DNA of 64,000 nt, taken from positions 41,644 to 105,643 of the forward strand of contig JBFXKW010000010.1 of NCBI GenBank assembly GCA_050173345.1, written 5' to 3'. This stretch comes from SHWC01 sp050173345. Its GTDB lineage: Bacteria; Pseudomonadota; Alphaproteobacteria; UBA828. Both the position numbers and the translations under genes were made by a program. Positions 43,681 to 51,303 of this stretch are shown here, in pieces. The notes beneath the pieces are model-generated. The model did not search any database. It was not told where the DNA came from and saw only the letters and a list, made by a program, of their open reading frames with translations. Each line of letters begins with the position of its first letter. The stretch's first letter is position 1.

Positions 43681-43713
43681 TATCCCGATATGGGATAATC
43701 CGAAATCAGGATT
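43681..43713. promoter_or_regulatory. paired inverted repeats in a divergent promoter
   Basis: TATCCC-GATAT-GGGATA (43681-43697) and AATCC ... GGATT (43697-43713) adjoin each other, 36 bp before the XRE gene and 65 bp before the DUF2285-like gene. This is a likely operator for the XRE repressor controlling both directions. Confidence 0.5.
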
Positions 43714-43748
43714 AATGGAAGAACCGGCCTCACCATTAGCCGGTTTTC

Positions 43749-44039
43749 ATGCCCAAATCGCTCCGCACGCCGCGGCAAGAACGACTGCAAGCATTATTAG
43801 CCCAAGTCCGGAAAGCCAGGAAGCTCACGCAGTCCGATGTTGCCGAACGGCTCGATCGTCCGCAGTCGTTTGTGGCCAAGTATGAAGGCGGGGAGCGCAG
43901 GCTGGATGTCGTTGAATTCGTTGAGGTCGCCGAAGCGCTTGAAACAGACCCCTGCGCATTGCTCTCGAACCTTCTTTACGCCGACGAGCCTTTGCCCCCT
44001 GCGATCCAAGGTCGCCGATCTAGGCGCACCAGAGCATAG
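43749..44039 (+). CDS. XRE-family helix-turn-helix regulator
   Basis: This 96-residue protein has a single HTH_3 domain (about 12-68). LAQVRKARKLTQSDVAERLD is followed by QSFVAKYEGGERRLDVVEF, the classic XRE recognition helix region. It has a short basic tail. It probably represses its own promoter and the divergent gene through the repeats at 43681-43713. Small XRE regulators of this kind are standard in integrative elements. The 124 bp after it hold nothing I recognise. Confidence 0.87.
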   Translation: MPKSLRTPRQERLQALLAQVRKARKLTQSDVAERLDRPQSFVAKYEGGERRLDVVEFVEVAEALETDPCALLSNLLYADEPLPPAIQGRRSRRTRA

Positions 44040-44163
44040 GCGAATTCGTTGCCCGTCCAGATTTCGTGGGCCGGTCTAGCCGCGTCCGTCCGCCACGCAC
44101 TCACGCCGTCAACATATCACTTCGGGTGCGCATGAGGAATCGGTATCGTGATCGTCATGCAGA

Positions 44164-45063
44164 TCAGGTCCGGTCTATCCGGAAGCGGGACGGCGTTGTG
44201 CCCGTCAGCCTCCGGAAATTGTCGGTGAAGTGGCTGTGGCTGGCGAAGCCAACGGAGATCGCAATCTCGGCGATCGATTGTTCGGCACCGAGCAAGAGTT
44301 CTTTGGCCTGGCGGATGCGTCGTTCGACCAGGTAGCGATGCGGCGATGTGCCGGTGGAGGCCTTGAAGGCCTCGCCGAAATGATGCGTGCTCAAACCCGC
44401 CTGCGCGGCCAGGTCACGCAGGCTGATGTCGTCGGCGAGGTGTGCTTCAATATAGTCGACGACGCGCCGCAGGCGCAGCGCGCCGAGTCCGCCGATTACC
44501 GGTGGCGAGCGGCTGAGCCCATCGCCATAGGCACGAAAGACATGCACGGCGAGCGCCGACCCCAGCCCCTCCGCATAGAGCCGGCCGCCCGCGCCGCGTT
44601 CGACCAGTTCCCGGCGCCACGCGGTAGCCATGCCCTCGATGACCGGATCCCGGATGCCGATCTGGGTCCTCAGCTCCAGCTCCTTCCCATCGAAGGCCTC
44701 GCCGACGATCTGCTTGATGAAGGCCTGTTCCATCGCGATGACGAGAATGCGCGGCGAACTCGACCAGCGCTGAAAGATCGGGCGGTCCCCGGGGTTGATA
44801 TGGAGATCGCCGGCGACGATCCGGCGACGCTCCGCTTCACGCATTTCCGGCAGGCGCCACTCCATCTGGAACGGCGTGCCCTCGTGAATGGCGACCGTGA
44901 ACTGCGTGGCGCCGATCTCCGTTCCCGGGTTCGGCTGCAATGTGCAGCGGCTGACGCCGACGCCGTCATGGACCACTCGCTCGGCGTAGGACAACCGAGC
45001 CGGAGGTGTTTCGGAGCCGAAGTCGATCAATTCTATTTGGCTCTTGGGGTGCGAATCCGGCAT
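44164..45063 (-). CDS. AraC-family transcriptional regulator
   Basis: This 299-residue protein has a cupin-like sensor domain (about 10-180) and a C-terminal double HTH (about 200-295, VVDYIEAHLADDISLRDLAA; IAEIAISVGFASHSHFTDNFRR). The ending TGTTPSRFR is typical. I chose the start at 45063 because GGAGGT lies 8 bp upstream; the frame is open to 45189, but that extension crosses AT-rich spacer sequence. The target is unknown. It is divergent from the lipoprotein gene, a possible target. Confidence 0.82.
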   Translation of the reverse strand: MPDSHPKSQIELIDFGSETPPARLSYAERVVHDGVGVSRCTLQPNPGTEIGATQFTVAIHEGTPFQMEWRLPEMREAERRRIVAGDLHINPGDRPIFQRWSSSPRILVIAMEQAFIKQIVGEAFDGKELELRTQIGIRDPVIEGMATAWRRELVERGAGGRLYAEGLGSALAVHVFRAYGDGLSRSPPVIGGLGALRLRRVVDYIEAHLADDISLRDLAAQAGLSTHHFGEAFKASTGTSPHRYLVERRIRQAKELLLGAEQSIAEIAISVGFASHSHFTDNFRRLTGTTPSRFRIDRT

Positions 45064-45189
45064 CCCTCGAGACCTCCATACAATGGTATTCGAGGTTGGC
45101 ATCCGAAAATCGAGTATCCATATATTGTCTCGATCTCTCGGATAACGTTCCCATGCAATGTAGAAAGGAATAGCAGAAGATTGGGACAA

Positions 45190-45308
45190 GTATAAGGCGA
45201 GTAATTAAGAGAGAATATCGGTAAATATTTATATTAATTTTGTCTTTCTACCTTATTTATGGCCCTGATACTTTATGGACCAATGCGCAGTAAACGGAGG
45301 AATGCCCG
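45190..45308. promoter_or_regulatory. very AT-rich divergent promoter region
   Basis: About 119 bp, rich in A/T runs (for example around 45215-45262), in sharp contrast with the surroundings. It lies between the divergent AraC gene and the lipoprotein gene. No clear -35/-10 pair was chosen. The composition suggests xenogeneic DNA. Confidence 0.4.
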
Positions 45309-45926
45309 ATGAGTCCTCGCTCCAATCTGTTCATTTGCGCTGCTGCGCTGTTGCTGCTCGTTGCATGCGATAATTCTCCGAAGGCGGATGACAGCAACTT
45401 CGAGAAAGCGCTGCAGGGTTATTACGACTCGCATCCCGTCTGCGCCGCCATTCCGCTGACGTTCCCCGTCGATCTGCGCAGCGACGGAGACGCCGCCAGG
45501 AAGCGACAGCTGGAGCCGCTGGTCGCGGCCGGTCTGATCGCGGTCGCGACGATCCAGAAGAACGAGCCAGCGGCGTCGGGACAAGGACAGGCGACCGACT
45601 ATCTCCGCTATGCGCCGACCACCGCCGGGGAGAAGGTTGTACGAAAGGGCGCGGACAGTTTTCTCGGTGGCACGGACATCTGCTTCGCGCGGCGGAAGGT
45701 GGTGAAGATCGATTCCTTCACCGAGCCCGCCGACGCTGCCGGGGTGAAGGTCTCACGTGTCACTTATGACTATGAATTGAAAGACGTCGAGCCGTGGGCC
45801 ATGGGACCCGATATCGCGGGCGCCTTCCCTCAGATTGCGGCTTTGCTGGCCAAGCCCGGCAACCAGGGGACCGACGTTCTGGTTCAGACCGACAGCGGCT
45901 GGAAGCACGAACGCGACGTACGCTGA
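45309..45926 (+). CDS. predicted lipoprotein of unknown function
   Basis: This 205-residue protein has a type II signal peptide. A hydrophobic run (about 7-19) ends in LLLVAC with the lipidated Cys20. The mature part is hydrophilic, with DYLRYAPTTAGEKV and DICFARRKVVKIDSF segments (two further cysteines, about 45 and 119, could pair). I do not recognise the family. It starts 9 bp after GGAGG. It may be controlled by the divergent AraC regulator. Confidence 0.72.
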   Translation: MSPRSNLFICAAALLLLVACDNSPKADDSNFEKALQGYYDSHPVCAAIPLTFPVDLRSDGDAARKRQLEPLVAAGLIAVATIQKNEPAASGQGQATDYLRYAPTTAGEKVVRKGADSFLGGTDICFARRKVVKIDSFTEPADAAGVKVSRVTYDYELKDVEPWAMGPDIAGAFPQIAALLAKPGNQGTDVLVQTDSGWKHERDVR

Positions 45927-46230
45927 CGAAAAGCCGGTCGAAATCTAAGTCGAACTCGTGCTACACAGCCACGGGCTGCAACCGCCTCTTGCGCTGCGGC
46001 ACTATGCCAGTCCCGTCGCCTGACGATTACCCCGATTTCTTGACAATCTCCGGTTGAATTCGGAAGCGGTGCGTCTGCCGCGCACCAATATCAACGGGTG
46101 TCGTTGGTGACTTCTTCCCGAGGCCCGTGCCGCATCTGAGCGACGAGCCATTCTCCCCAGCGACAGATCGTCGAACAGCTCCGCTCGGCCCATTGATGCC
46201 ACGAGCGACGCGACGGGAGGAGGCAGAGCC
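45927..46230. other. gap without a recognised gene
   Basis: 304 bp between the lipoprotein and the DUF2285-type pseudogene. Short frames are present but none shows family features. It ends in GGGAGGAGG, a strong ribosome site for the gene at 46231. Confidence 0.4.
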
Positions 46231-47059
46231 ATGTCCAAGGAGATTTCTCAAGAACCCGGCGAGTTATCGCGCGCCAGTTGGCGCGACCCCACGAACTACA
46301 GATCCTTGCTCACACTCGACCGCGCTGGCTGGGCTTGGAAATGGCTCCGTCGGAACCCCGACTACATTGCGCGAACGAGCCAACTTCTCACGCGTCCGAG
46401 GCTCGGACAGCCCGGCACGCGATTGCGTGTCATCACCACATCGGATGCCGAGGAGGCGCGCGACTGGGGTTTGCACTTTCGCCGAGTCGTCAATCCGCCC
46501 GGTAACCGATGCCTGCATCTTCTGGCGAGCCGACTGGGATGCCTCGGTGCTGGCCGCCGAGACGCTGCCGGTGCGGCACGGCGATGGCGATGCCTTCGAC
46601 ATCCGCCGTTTCGACAGCGTGGCGACCGTACTACGGTGCCCTGACGGCCACGAGCATCTGCTCCTCAGTGATGGCGTGCATCACCTCCAGATGGAAGTGA
46701 CGGCGGGCAGCCTGCTCGATGGCCCCGTTCGCTTCCGCTATGAGCTGTCCGGGTTCAGGCATATCGAGGCGAAGACGCTGACCCTGCGCCGCCTGATGCT
46801 GCTCCACCGCCTTGGACGCTTCCCGAGCGGGCTCTATCCCCCGGAACGCCGCGCCCGCCGCTGGGCGATGGCGCTTCGGGCCCATGACGCGGTGGGGGCC
46901 GGTGCCAGTCATCGCGAAATCGCCGCGGCGCTCTTCGGCGAGAAGGTCGTCAAGGAAGACTGGTACGGCCGGTCCGACTATCTGCGCCTGCGGGTCCAAC
47001 GGCTCCTCCGAATGGCGGACAAACTGGTCAACGGCGGCTATCGCGATCTCTTGCGATGA
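46231..47059 (+). pseudogene. DUF2285-type regulator, frameshifted
   Basis: The gene starts at ATG 46231 behind GGGAGGAGG. Frame 1 gives the usual N-terminus (SRASWRDPTNYRSLLTLDRA, WAWKWLRRNPDY) up to DWGLHF. At 46477-46479 (TTT) the reading shifts. The continuation DACIFWRADWDASVLAAET and the C-terminal DUF2285 domain (LRRLMLLHRLGRFP, then ASHREIAAALFG and GYRDLLR) lie in another frame. Removing one T restores a single protein of about 275 residues. Either a real inactivation or a sequencing error in a T-run. Confidence 0.8.
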
Positions 47060-47126
47060 GCCGGAACGCGGAAGGAGCAGCGGCCCGGGACCACGGTAGG
47101 AGTGAGAGGGCGGCGGGGGATTCCGT

Positions 47127-47168
47127 GACGGGTTGAGGAGGCGAGAGAGAGGCTCTCGCCGGCCCGTC
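47127..47168 (+). promoter_or_regulatory. hairpin leader, copy 1 (before the ArdC-like gene)
   Basis: GACGGG (47127-47132) pairs with CCCGTC (47163-47168), and inside it GGCGAGAG pairs with CTCTCGCC, leaving an AGAGG loop. It ends 13 bp before the start codon. The same design occurs at 48600 and 51221. Confidence 0.7.
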
Positions 47169-47181
47169 GCGGAGATCTGCG

Positions 47182-48144
47182 ATGTCACGTTCAGCCGCTC
47201 GCGCTCGCTCCGGCCGGGACCGGACGAGCCTCTATCAGGAAATCACTGACAAGATCATCGCCGAGCTGGAGGCAGGCCGCGTGCCCTGGGTCCAGCCCTG
47301 GGGCACGACGGCAGCGAAGGCATCGCTCGCCATGCCGAAGAATGCCGCGAGCGGCCGCTGCTATTCCGGGATCAACGTGCTGATCCTCTGGGGCTCGGTG
47401 ATCGAGCACGGCTTCCCGGTCCAGGGCTGGCTGACATTTCGCCAGGCCCTTGGCCTTGGCGGCAATGTCCGCAAGGGCGAGCACGGCACCACCGTGGTCT
47501 ATGCCGACCGCTTCATTCCCGACGACGAGAAGAAACGGGCGCGAGAGACCGGCGAGGAAGCACAAGCGATCCCGTTCCTGAAGCGCTTCACCGTCTTCAA
47601 CCTGGCGCAATGCGAAGGCCTGCCGGAGAAGCTCGTGGTCGCCACACCGCCGCCGGAGCCCGGACTGATCGAGCCCAAGGTCGAGGCGCTGATCAAGGCG
47701 ACCGGCATTGATTTCCGCATCGGCGGCAGCCGGGCCTTCTACATGCCCGCGCAGGACTATGTGCAGGTCCCGCCGCCACAAGCCTATTTCGAGCCGATCA
47801 ACTGGCACCGCACGGCGCTTCACGAGCTCGGTCACGCCAGCGGCGCCCCGCACCGGCTCAATCGCGATCTCTCCGGCTCTTTCGGCTCGAAGAAGTACGC
47901 CTTCGAAGAGCTGGTTGCCGAAATGAACGCCGCGTTTTGTTGTGCCTCGCTCGGCATCGTGCCGACCGTTCGCCATGCCGACTACATCGGCTCTTGGCTC
48001 GAGGTGCTGCGCGAAGATGACCGCGCCATCGTTCGTGCTGCGAGCGCCGCGTCGAAAGCCGCCGACTATCTGCTCGCGTTCCGGCCCCATCCCGACGAGC
48101 CCGTCGATATGGCGCCCGGCGAAGACGAGCGGGAGGCGGCGTGA
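47182..48144 (+). CDS. ArdC-like antirestriction protein (ssDNA-binding + zincin)
   Basis: This 320-residue protein has an N-terminal ArdC ssDNA-binding domain (about 15-150: YQEITDKIIAELEAGRVPWVQPW, split by GRCYSGINVLILW and TFRQALGLGGNVRKGEHG). A C-terminal metallopeptidase domain carries HELGH (about 213) and FEELVAEMNAAF. ArdC-type proteins protect incoming plasmid DNA from restriction. It is preceded by the hairpin leader and overlaps the next gene (TGATG). Confidence 0.88.
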   Translation: MSRSAARARSGRDRTSLYQEITDKIIAELEAGRVPWVQPWGTTAAKASLAMPKNAASGRCYSGINVLILWGSVIEHGFPVQGWLTFRQALGLGGNVRKGEHGTTVVYADRFIPDDEKKRARETGEEAQAIPFLKRFTVFNLAQCEGLPEKLVVATPPPEPGLIEPKVEALIKATGIDFRIGGSRAFYMPAQDYVQVPPPQAYFEPINWHRTALHELGHASGAPHRLNRDLSGSFGSKKYAFEELVAEMNAAFCCASLGIVPTVRHADYIGSWLEVLREDDRAIVRAASAASKAADYLLAFRPHPDEPVDMAPGEDEREAA

Positions 48145-48686
48145 TGCGGTTCCGCCGCTGGCCGCGCGTGTCGGCCTATGAGGACACGTCCCGCAAACGC
48201 GCCGCCCTGGCTCGCGCTCAACAGGCCCAGCGCGACAAGTTCCCGCTGTTCGCGCCCCTTATCGCGGAACGGCAGCCGAGCGCCGACGCCGAGATGGCGC
48301 GCCGCGCCGCATGGTGGCCAGAGGTGCAGCAGCGCGATCGGGACCGCCATGCACGCGATTGGCGACGCGCCCGTGCGCGGCTCGCTGGCTATGGGGACAA
48401 TCTGCGCCCGCTGCTGATCCAGCTCTGGCGCGACAGCCCGTATCCGGCCGATCCCGTCTATCTGCTCGAAATGCTGCACGGCATCGACACCGGTCGAATC
48501 GACCCGGAACGCCCACCATGGATTCCCCCACAGCCTGATTCCTCAGCCAAGCTGGACCCGGCGGCGGCAACAGAGGGAGAGGCGGGAAGGGGACTTTGTG
48601 ACGGGTTTGGAGGCCGAGAGAGAGGCTCCCGGCCGGCCCGTCATGGAGAACCGACATGGCAACCGCCAATCCCAAGATCGTCCTGA
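48144..48686 (+). CDS. conserved hypothetical protein of the element
   Basis: This 180-residue, Arg/Ala-rich protein has a charged helical part (about 10-75) and a conserved-looking LLIQLWRDSPYPADPVYLLEMLHGI segment. No family is recognised. ATG 48144 overlaps the ardC stop. Its end runs through the second hairpin leader and overlaps parB by 31 bp, so the last 20 residues could be unneeded read-through. Confidence 0.55.
   Translation: MRFRRWPRVSAYEDTSRKRAALARAQQAQRDKFPLFAPLIAERQPSADAEMARRAAWWPEVQQRDRDRHARDWRRARARLAGYGDNLRPLLIQLWRDSPYPADPVYLLEMLHGIDTGRIDPERPPWIPPQPDSSAKLDPAAATEGEAGRGLCDGFGGRERGSRPARHGEPTWQPPIPRSS
48600..48642 (+). promoter_or_regulatory. hairpin leader, copy 2 (before parB)
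   Basis: GACGGG pairs with CCCGTC at the ends, and GGCCGAGAG with CTCCCGGCC inside (one A-C mismatch), with loop AGAGG. It ends 13 bp before the parB start, the same distance as copy 1 to its gene. Confidence 0.7.
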
Positions 48687-50722
48687 GCCGGTCCCAGGAC
48701 ATTCCCTTCAACAAGCTCGTGCTGTCCCAGGCGAATGTGCGCCGGGTGAAGGCCGGCATCTCGGTCGAGGACCTGGCCGAGGACATCGCCCGGCGCACAC
48801 TGCTGCAAGGCCTCAGCGTGCGGCCGGTGCTGGACGCCGACGGCGCGGAGACCGGCATGTACGAAGTCCCGGCCGGCGGCCGCCGCTTCCGGGCGCTGGA
48901 GCTGCTGGTCAAGCAGAAGCGCATGACCAAGACCCAGCCCGTACCTTGCGTGGTGCGGACCGATGGCCTCGCTGAAGAGGATAGCCTGGCCGAGAACGTG
49001 CAGCGCGTCGCCCTCCATCCGCTCGACCAGTTCCGGGCCTTCCAGGCCCTGCGCGAGTCGGGCCTGGGCGAGGAGGAGATCGCCGCGCGCTTCTTCGTCA
49101 GCCCCAACGTCGTCAAGCAGCGCCTGAAGCTCGCTTCGGTCTCGCCGAAGCTCCTCGACATCTATGCCGAGGACGAGATGACGCTCGAGCAGCTCATGGC
49201 CTTCACCGTCACCAATGACCATGACCGCCAGGAGCAGGTGTGGGAGCAGCTCGCCAGCTCCTATAACAAGGAGCCCTATTACATCCGCCGCCAGCTTACC
49301 GAAGGCGCCATCCGGGCTTCCGACAAGCGGGCGCAGTTCGTCGGCATCGACGTCTACGAGGCGGCCGGTGGTGCCGTCATGCGAGATCTCTTCCAGCAGG
49401 ACGATGGCGGCTGGCTGCAGGAGCCGGCGCTGCTCGACCGGCTCGTCGTCGAGAAGCTGACGAGCGAAGCGGAGGCGCTCCGCGGCGAGGGCTGGAGATG
49501 GATCGAGGTCGCGGCGGAGTTTCCCTACGGCCATACCTCCGGTCTCCGCCGCCTTGCCGGGGAGACGGCAACGCTTACCGATGAGGAGCAGGCGAGCCAC
49601 GACGCGCTGCGCGCCGAGTACGACAAGCTCGAGGAGACCTACGCGGAGCCCGACGAGCTCCCCGACGAGGTCGACCAGCGTCTTGGTGAGATCGAGACGG
49701 CGCTGGAGGCGTTCGACGATCGCCCTGTGATCTACAATCCGGCCGATATCGCCCGTGCGGGCGCCTTCGTCAGCATCGATGGCGACGGCGATCTGCGCAT
49801 CGAGCGCGGCTACGTCCGTCCCGAGGATGAAGCGCCGGCCGAGCCGGACGCCGACGGCGAAGCGCCCGAAGGTTCCGAGGACGACGGCGATGTCCAGCGC
49901 ACGGTGATCACCATCGGCGGCGACGGATCGTCGACAGCCGTCGATGCGGCCGAGGAAGAAGACGGCATCAAGCCGTTGCCCGACCGTCTCGTCACCGAGC
50001 TCACCGCCCATCGCACCCTGGCGCTGCGCGACGCGCTGGCGAACGAGCCCGACACCGCCTTCGTCGCGGTTCTCCACGCGCTCTGCCTCAATGGCTTCTA
50101 TCACTACGTCTCGGAGACGTGCCTGGAGATCACGGCGAAGAGCGCGAGCTTCGGCACGCAGGCGCCGGGGCTCAACGACAGTGCCTCGGCCAAGGCGATC
50201 GAGGACCGGCACGCGCAATGGGCCGGACAGTTGCCGAAGGACGCCGGCGACCTCTGGAACACGCTGGTCGCCTTCGACGGCGACAGCCGCGCATCGCTGT
50301 TCGCGCATTGCGCGTCACTTTCGGTCAACGCGGTCCATGAGCCGTGGAACCGCAATCCGCGCCGCATCGTCCATGCTGGACAGGTCGCTCGGGCCGTCGG
50401 TCTCGACATGGTCGCGGCCGGCTGGATACCGACCGTCGACAACTATCTCGGCCGCGTCACCAAGGCGCGCATCCTTGAGGCCGTGCGCGAGGCCAAGGGC
50501 GAAGCCTCGGCCCAGCTCATCGACCATCTCAAGAAGCCGGACATGGCGAAGGAGGCCGAGCGCCTGCTCGCCGGATCCGGATGGTTGCCTGAGCCGCTTC
50601 GCATGCCTGACGCCGAGGCGGCCACGACCGAAGACCTGCCGGCGTTCCTCGATGACGACGAGGGCGCCCCCACGGACTCCGATCCGGAAGAGCCGCAGCC
50701 GCCTGCCATCGCGGCGCAGTGA
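48656..50722 (+). CDS. ParB/RepB/Spo0J family protein
   Basis: This 688-residue protein has a ParB/Srx nucleotide-binding domain (about 15-115: PFNKLVLSQANVRR, GGRRFRALELLV, ENVQRVALHPLDQ). An HTH region follows (about 125-185, EEIAARFFVSPNVVKQRLKLA). A long C-terminal part of unknown fold is acidic near 385-430. Element-borne ParB-like proteins of this length are usual in alphaproteobacterial integrative elements, probably acting in maintenance or transfer regulation. No ParA lies next to it here. Confidence 0.86.
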   Translation: MATANPKIVLSRSQDIPFNKLVLSQANVRRVKAGISVEDLAEDIARRTLLQGLSVRPVLDADGAETGMYEVPAGGRRFRALELLVKQKRMTKTQPVPCVVRTDGLAEEDSLAENVQRVALHPLDQFRAFQALRESGLGEEEIAARFFVSPNVVKQRLKLASVSPKLLDIYAEDEMTLEQLMAFTVTNDHDRQEQVWEQLASSYNKEPYYIRRQLTEGAIRASDKRAQFVGIDVYEAAGGAVMRDLFQQDDGGWLQEPALLDRLVVEKLTSEAEALRGEGWRWIEVAAEFPYGHTSGLRRLAGETATLTDEEQASHDALRAEYDKLEETYAEPDELPDEVDQRLGEIETALEAFDDRPVIYNPADIARAGAFVSIDGDGDLRIERGYVRPEDEAPAEPDADGEAPEGSEDDGDVQRTVITIGGDGSSTAVDAAEEEDGIKPLPDRLVTELTAHRTLALRDALANEPDTAFVAVLHALCLNGFYHYVSETCLEITAKSASFGTQAPGLNDSASAKAIEDRHAQWAGQLPKDAGDLWNTLVAFDGDSRASLFAHCASLSVNAVHEPWNRNPRRIVHAGQVARAVGLDMVAAGWIPTVDNYLGRVTKARILEAVREAKGEASAQLIDHLKKPDMAKEAERLLAGSGWLPEPLRMPDAEAATTEDLPAFLDDDEGAPTDSDPEEPQPPAIAAQ

Positions 50723-50733
50723 CCTCGACCAGC

Positions 50734-50807
50734 GGGGCGGCGCTCGTCGCCCCGCACCCTCTCACACCGAGCCCGGCCTCCTGAGCTTGTCCCAGGGGCG
50801 CCGGGCT
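50734..50807 (+). terminator. two hairpins after parB
   Basis: GGGGCG / CGCCCC (50734-50753) is followed by AGCCCGGC / GCCGGGCT (50770-50807) and TTTC. The second is a plausible rho-independent terminator or attenuator for parB. Confidence 0.6.
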
Positions 50808-50829
50808 TTCGCATTTCAGGAGATTTTCG

Positions 50830-51204
50830 ATGGACTGGTACACTTCCTGCTCCTACGAGCCCGATCGGAAGCGCCGCTTCCATACCGTCGCCCGGGCGCG
50901 GCTTCGCCGTCTCGCCGCGGAGCTCGGCTTTCCACGCGCATCGTTCGATCTGCGCTCGAACCAGGGTGGCATCGCCGTCTCCGGCGAGATCACGCTCCAT
51001 CATGAGCGCGTCTATGTGCAGGTCTGCCAACCGGCGACCCGCGCCGACACCGGCATCCTCATCCGCACCTGCGAAGGCCGGCGCGACTATACGGGCGGCC
51101 GCAATCACTTCGCACCGCTGTCCATGCTCGACGACATTCCGGCGTTGGCGGCCAGAGTCCGGACGGTGATGGCGGCAGGCGGTGGCGCGGTCCGTGTCGC
51201 CTGA
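50830..51204 (+). CDS. small conserved hypothetical protein
   Basis: This 124-residue protein starts at ATG behind CAGGAGATTTT. A C-terminal half with GEITLHHERVYVQVCQP and GILIRTCEGRRDYTGGRNH looks like an alpha/beta fold. Genes of this size sit between parB and the strawberry-notch gene in related elements. No function is known. Confidence 0.7.
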   Translation: MDWYTSCSYEPDRKRRFHTVARARLRRLAAELGFPRASFDLRSNQGGIAVSGEITLHHERVYVQVCQPATRADTGILIRTCEGRRDYTGGRNHFAPLSMLDDIPALAARVRTVMAAGGGAVRVA

Positions 51205-51220
51205 GAGGAAGAGAAGGGCC

Positions 51221-51278
51221 GGGACGGGGTGAGCCGAGGGGCATGAGAGAGAGCGCCCCCGCGGCTCGTCCCGTTCCC
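51221..51278 (+). promoter_or_regulatory. hairpin leader, copy 3 (before the strawberry-notch gene)
   Basis: GGGACGGG pairs with CCCGTTCCC (one bulge) and GAGCCG with CGGCTC inside, then GGGGC with GCCCC, leaving a loop with GAGAGAGA. It is longer than copies 1 and 2 and sits 25 bp before the start codon. Confidence 0.65.
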
Positions 51279-51303
51279 CGCGCTCTCCCGGGAAACCTCC
51301 GCC

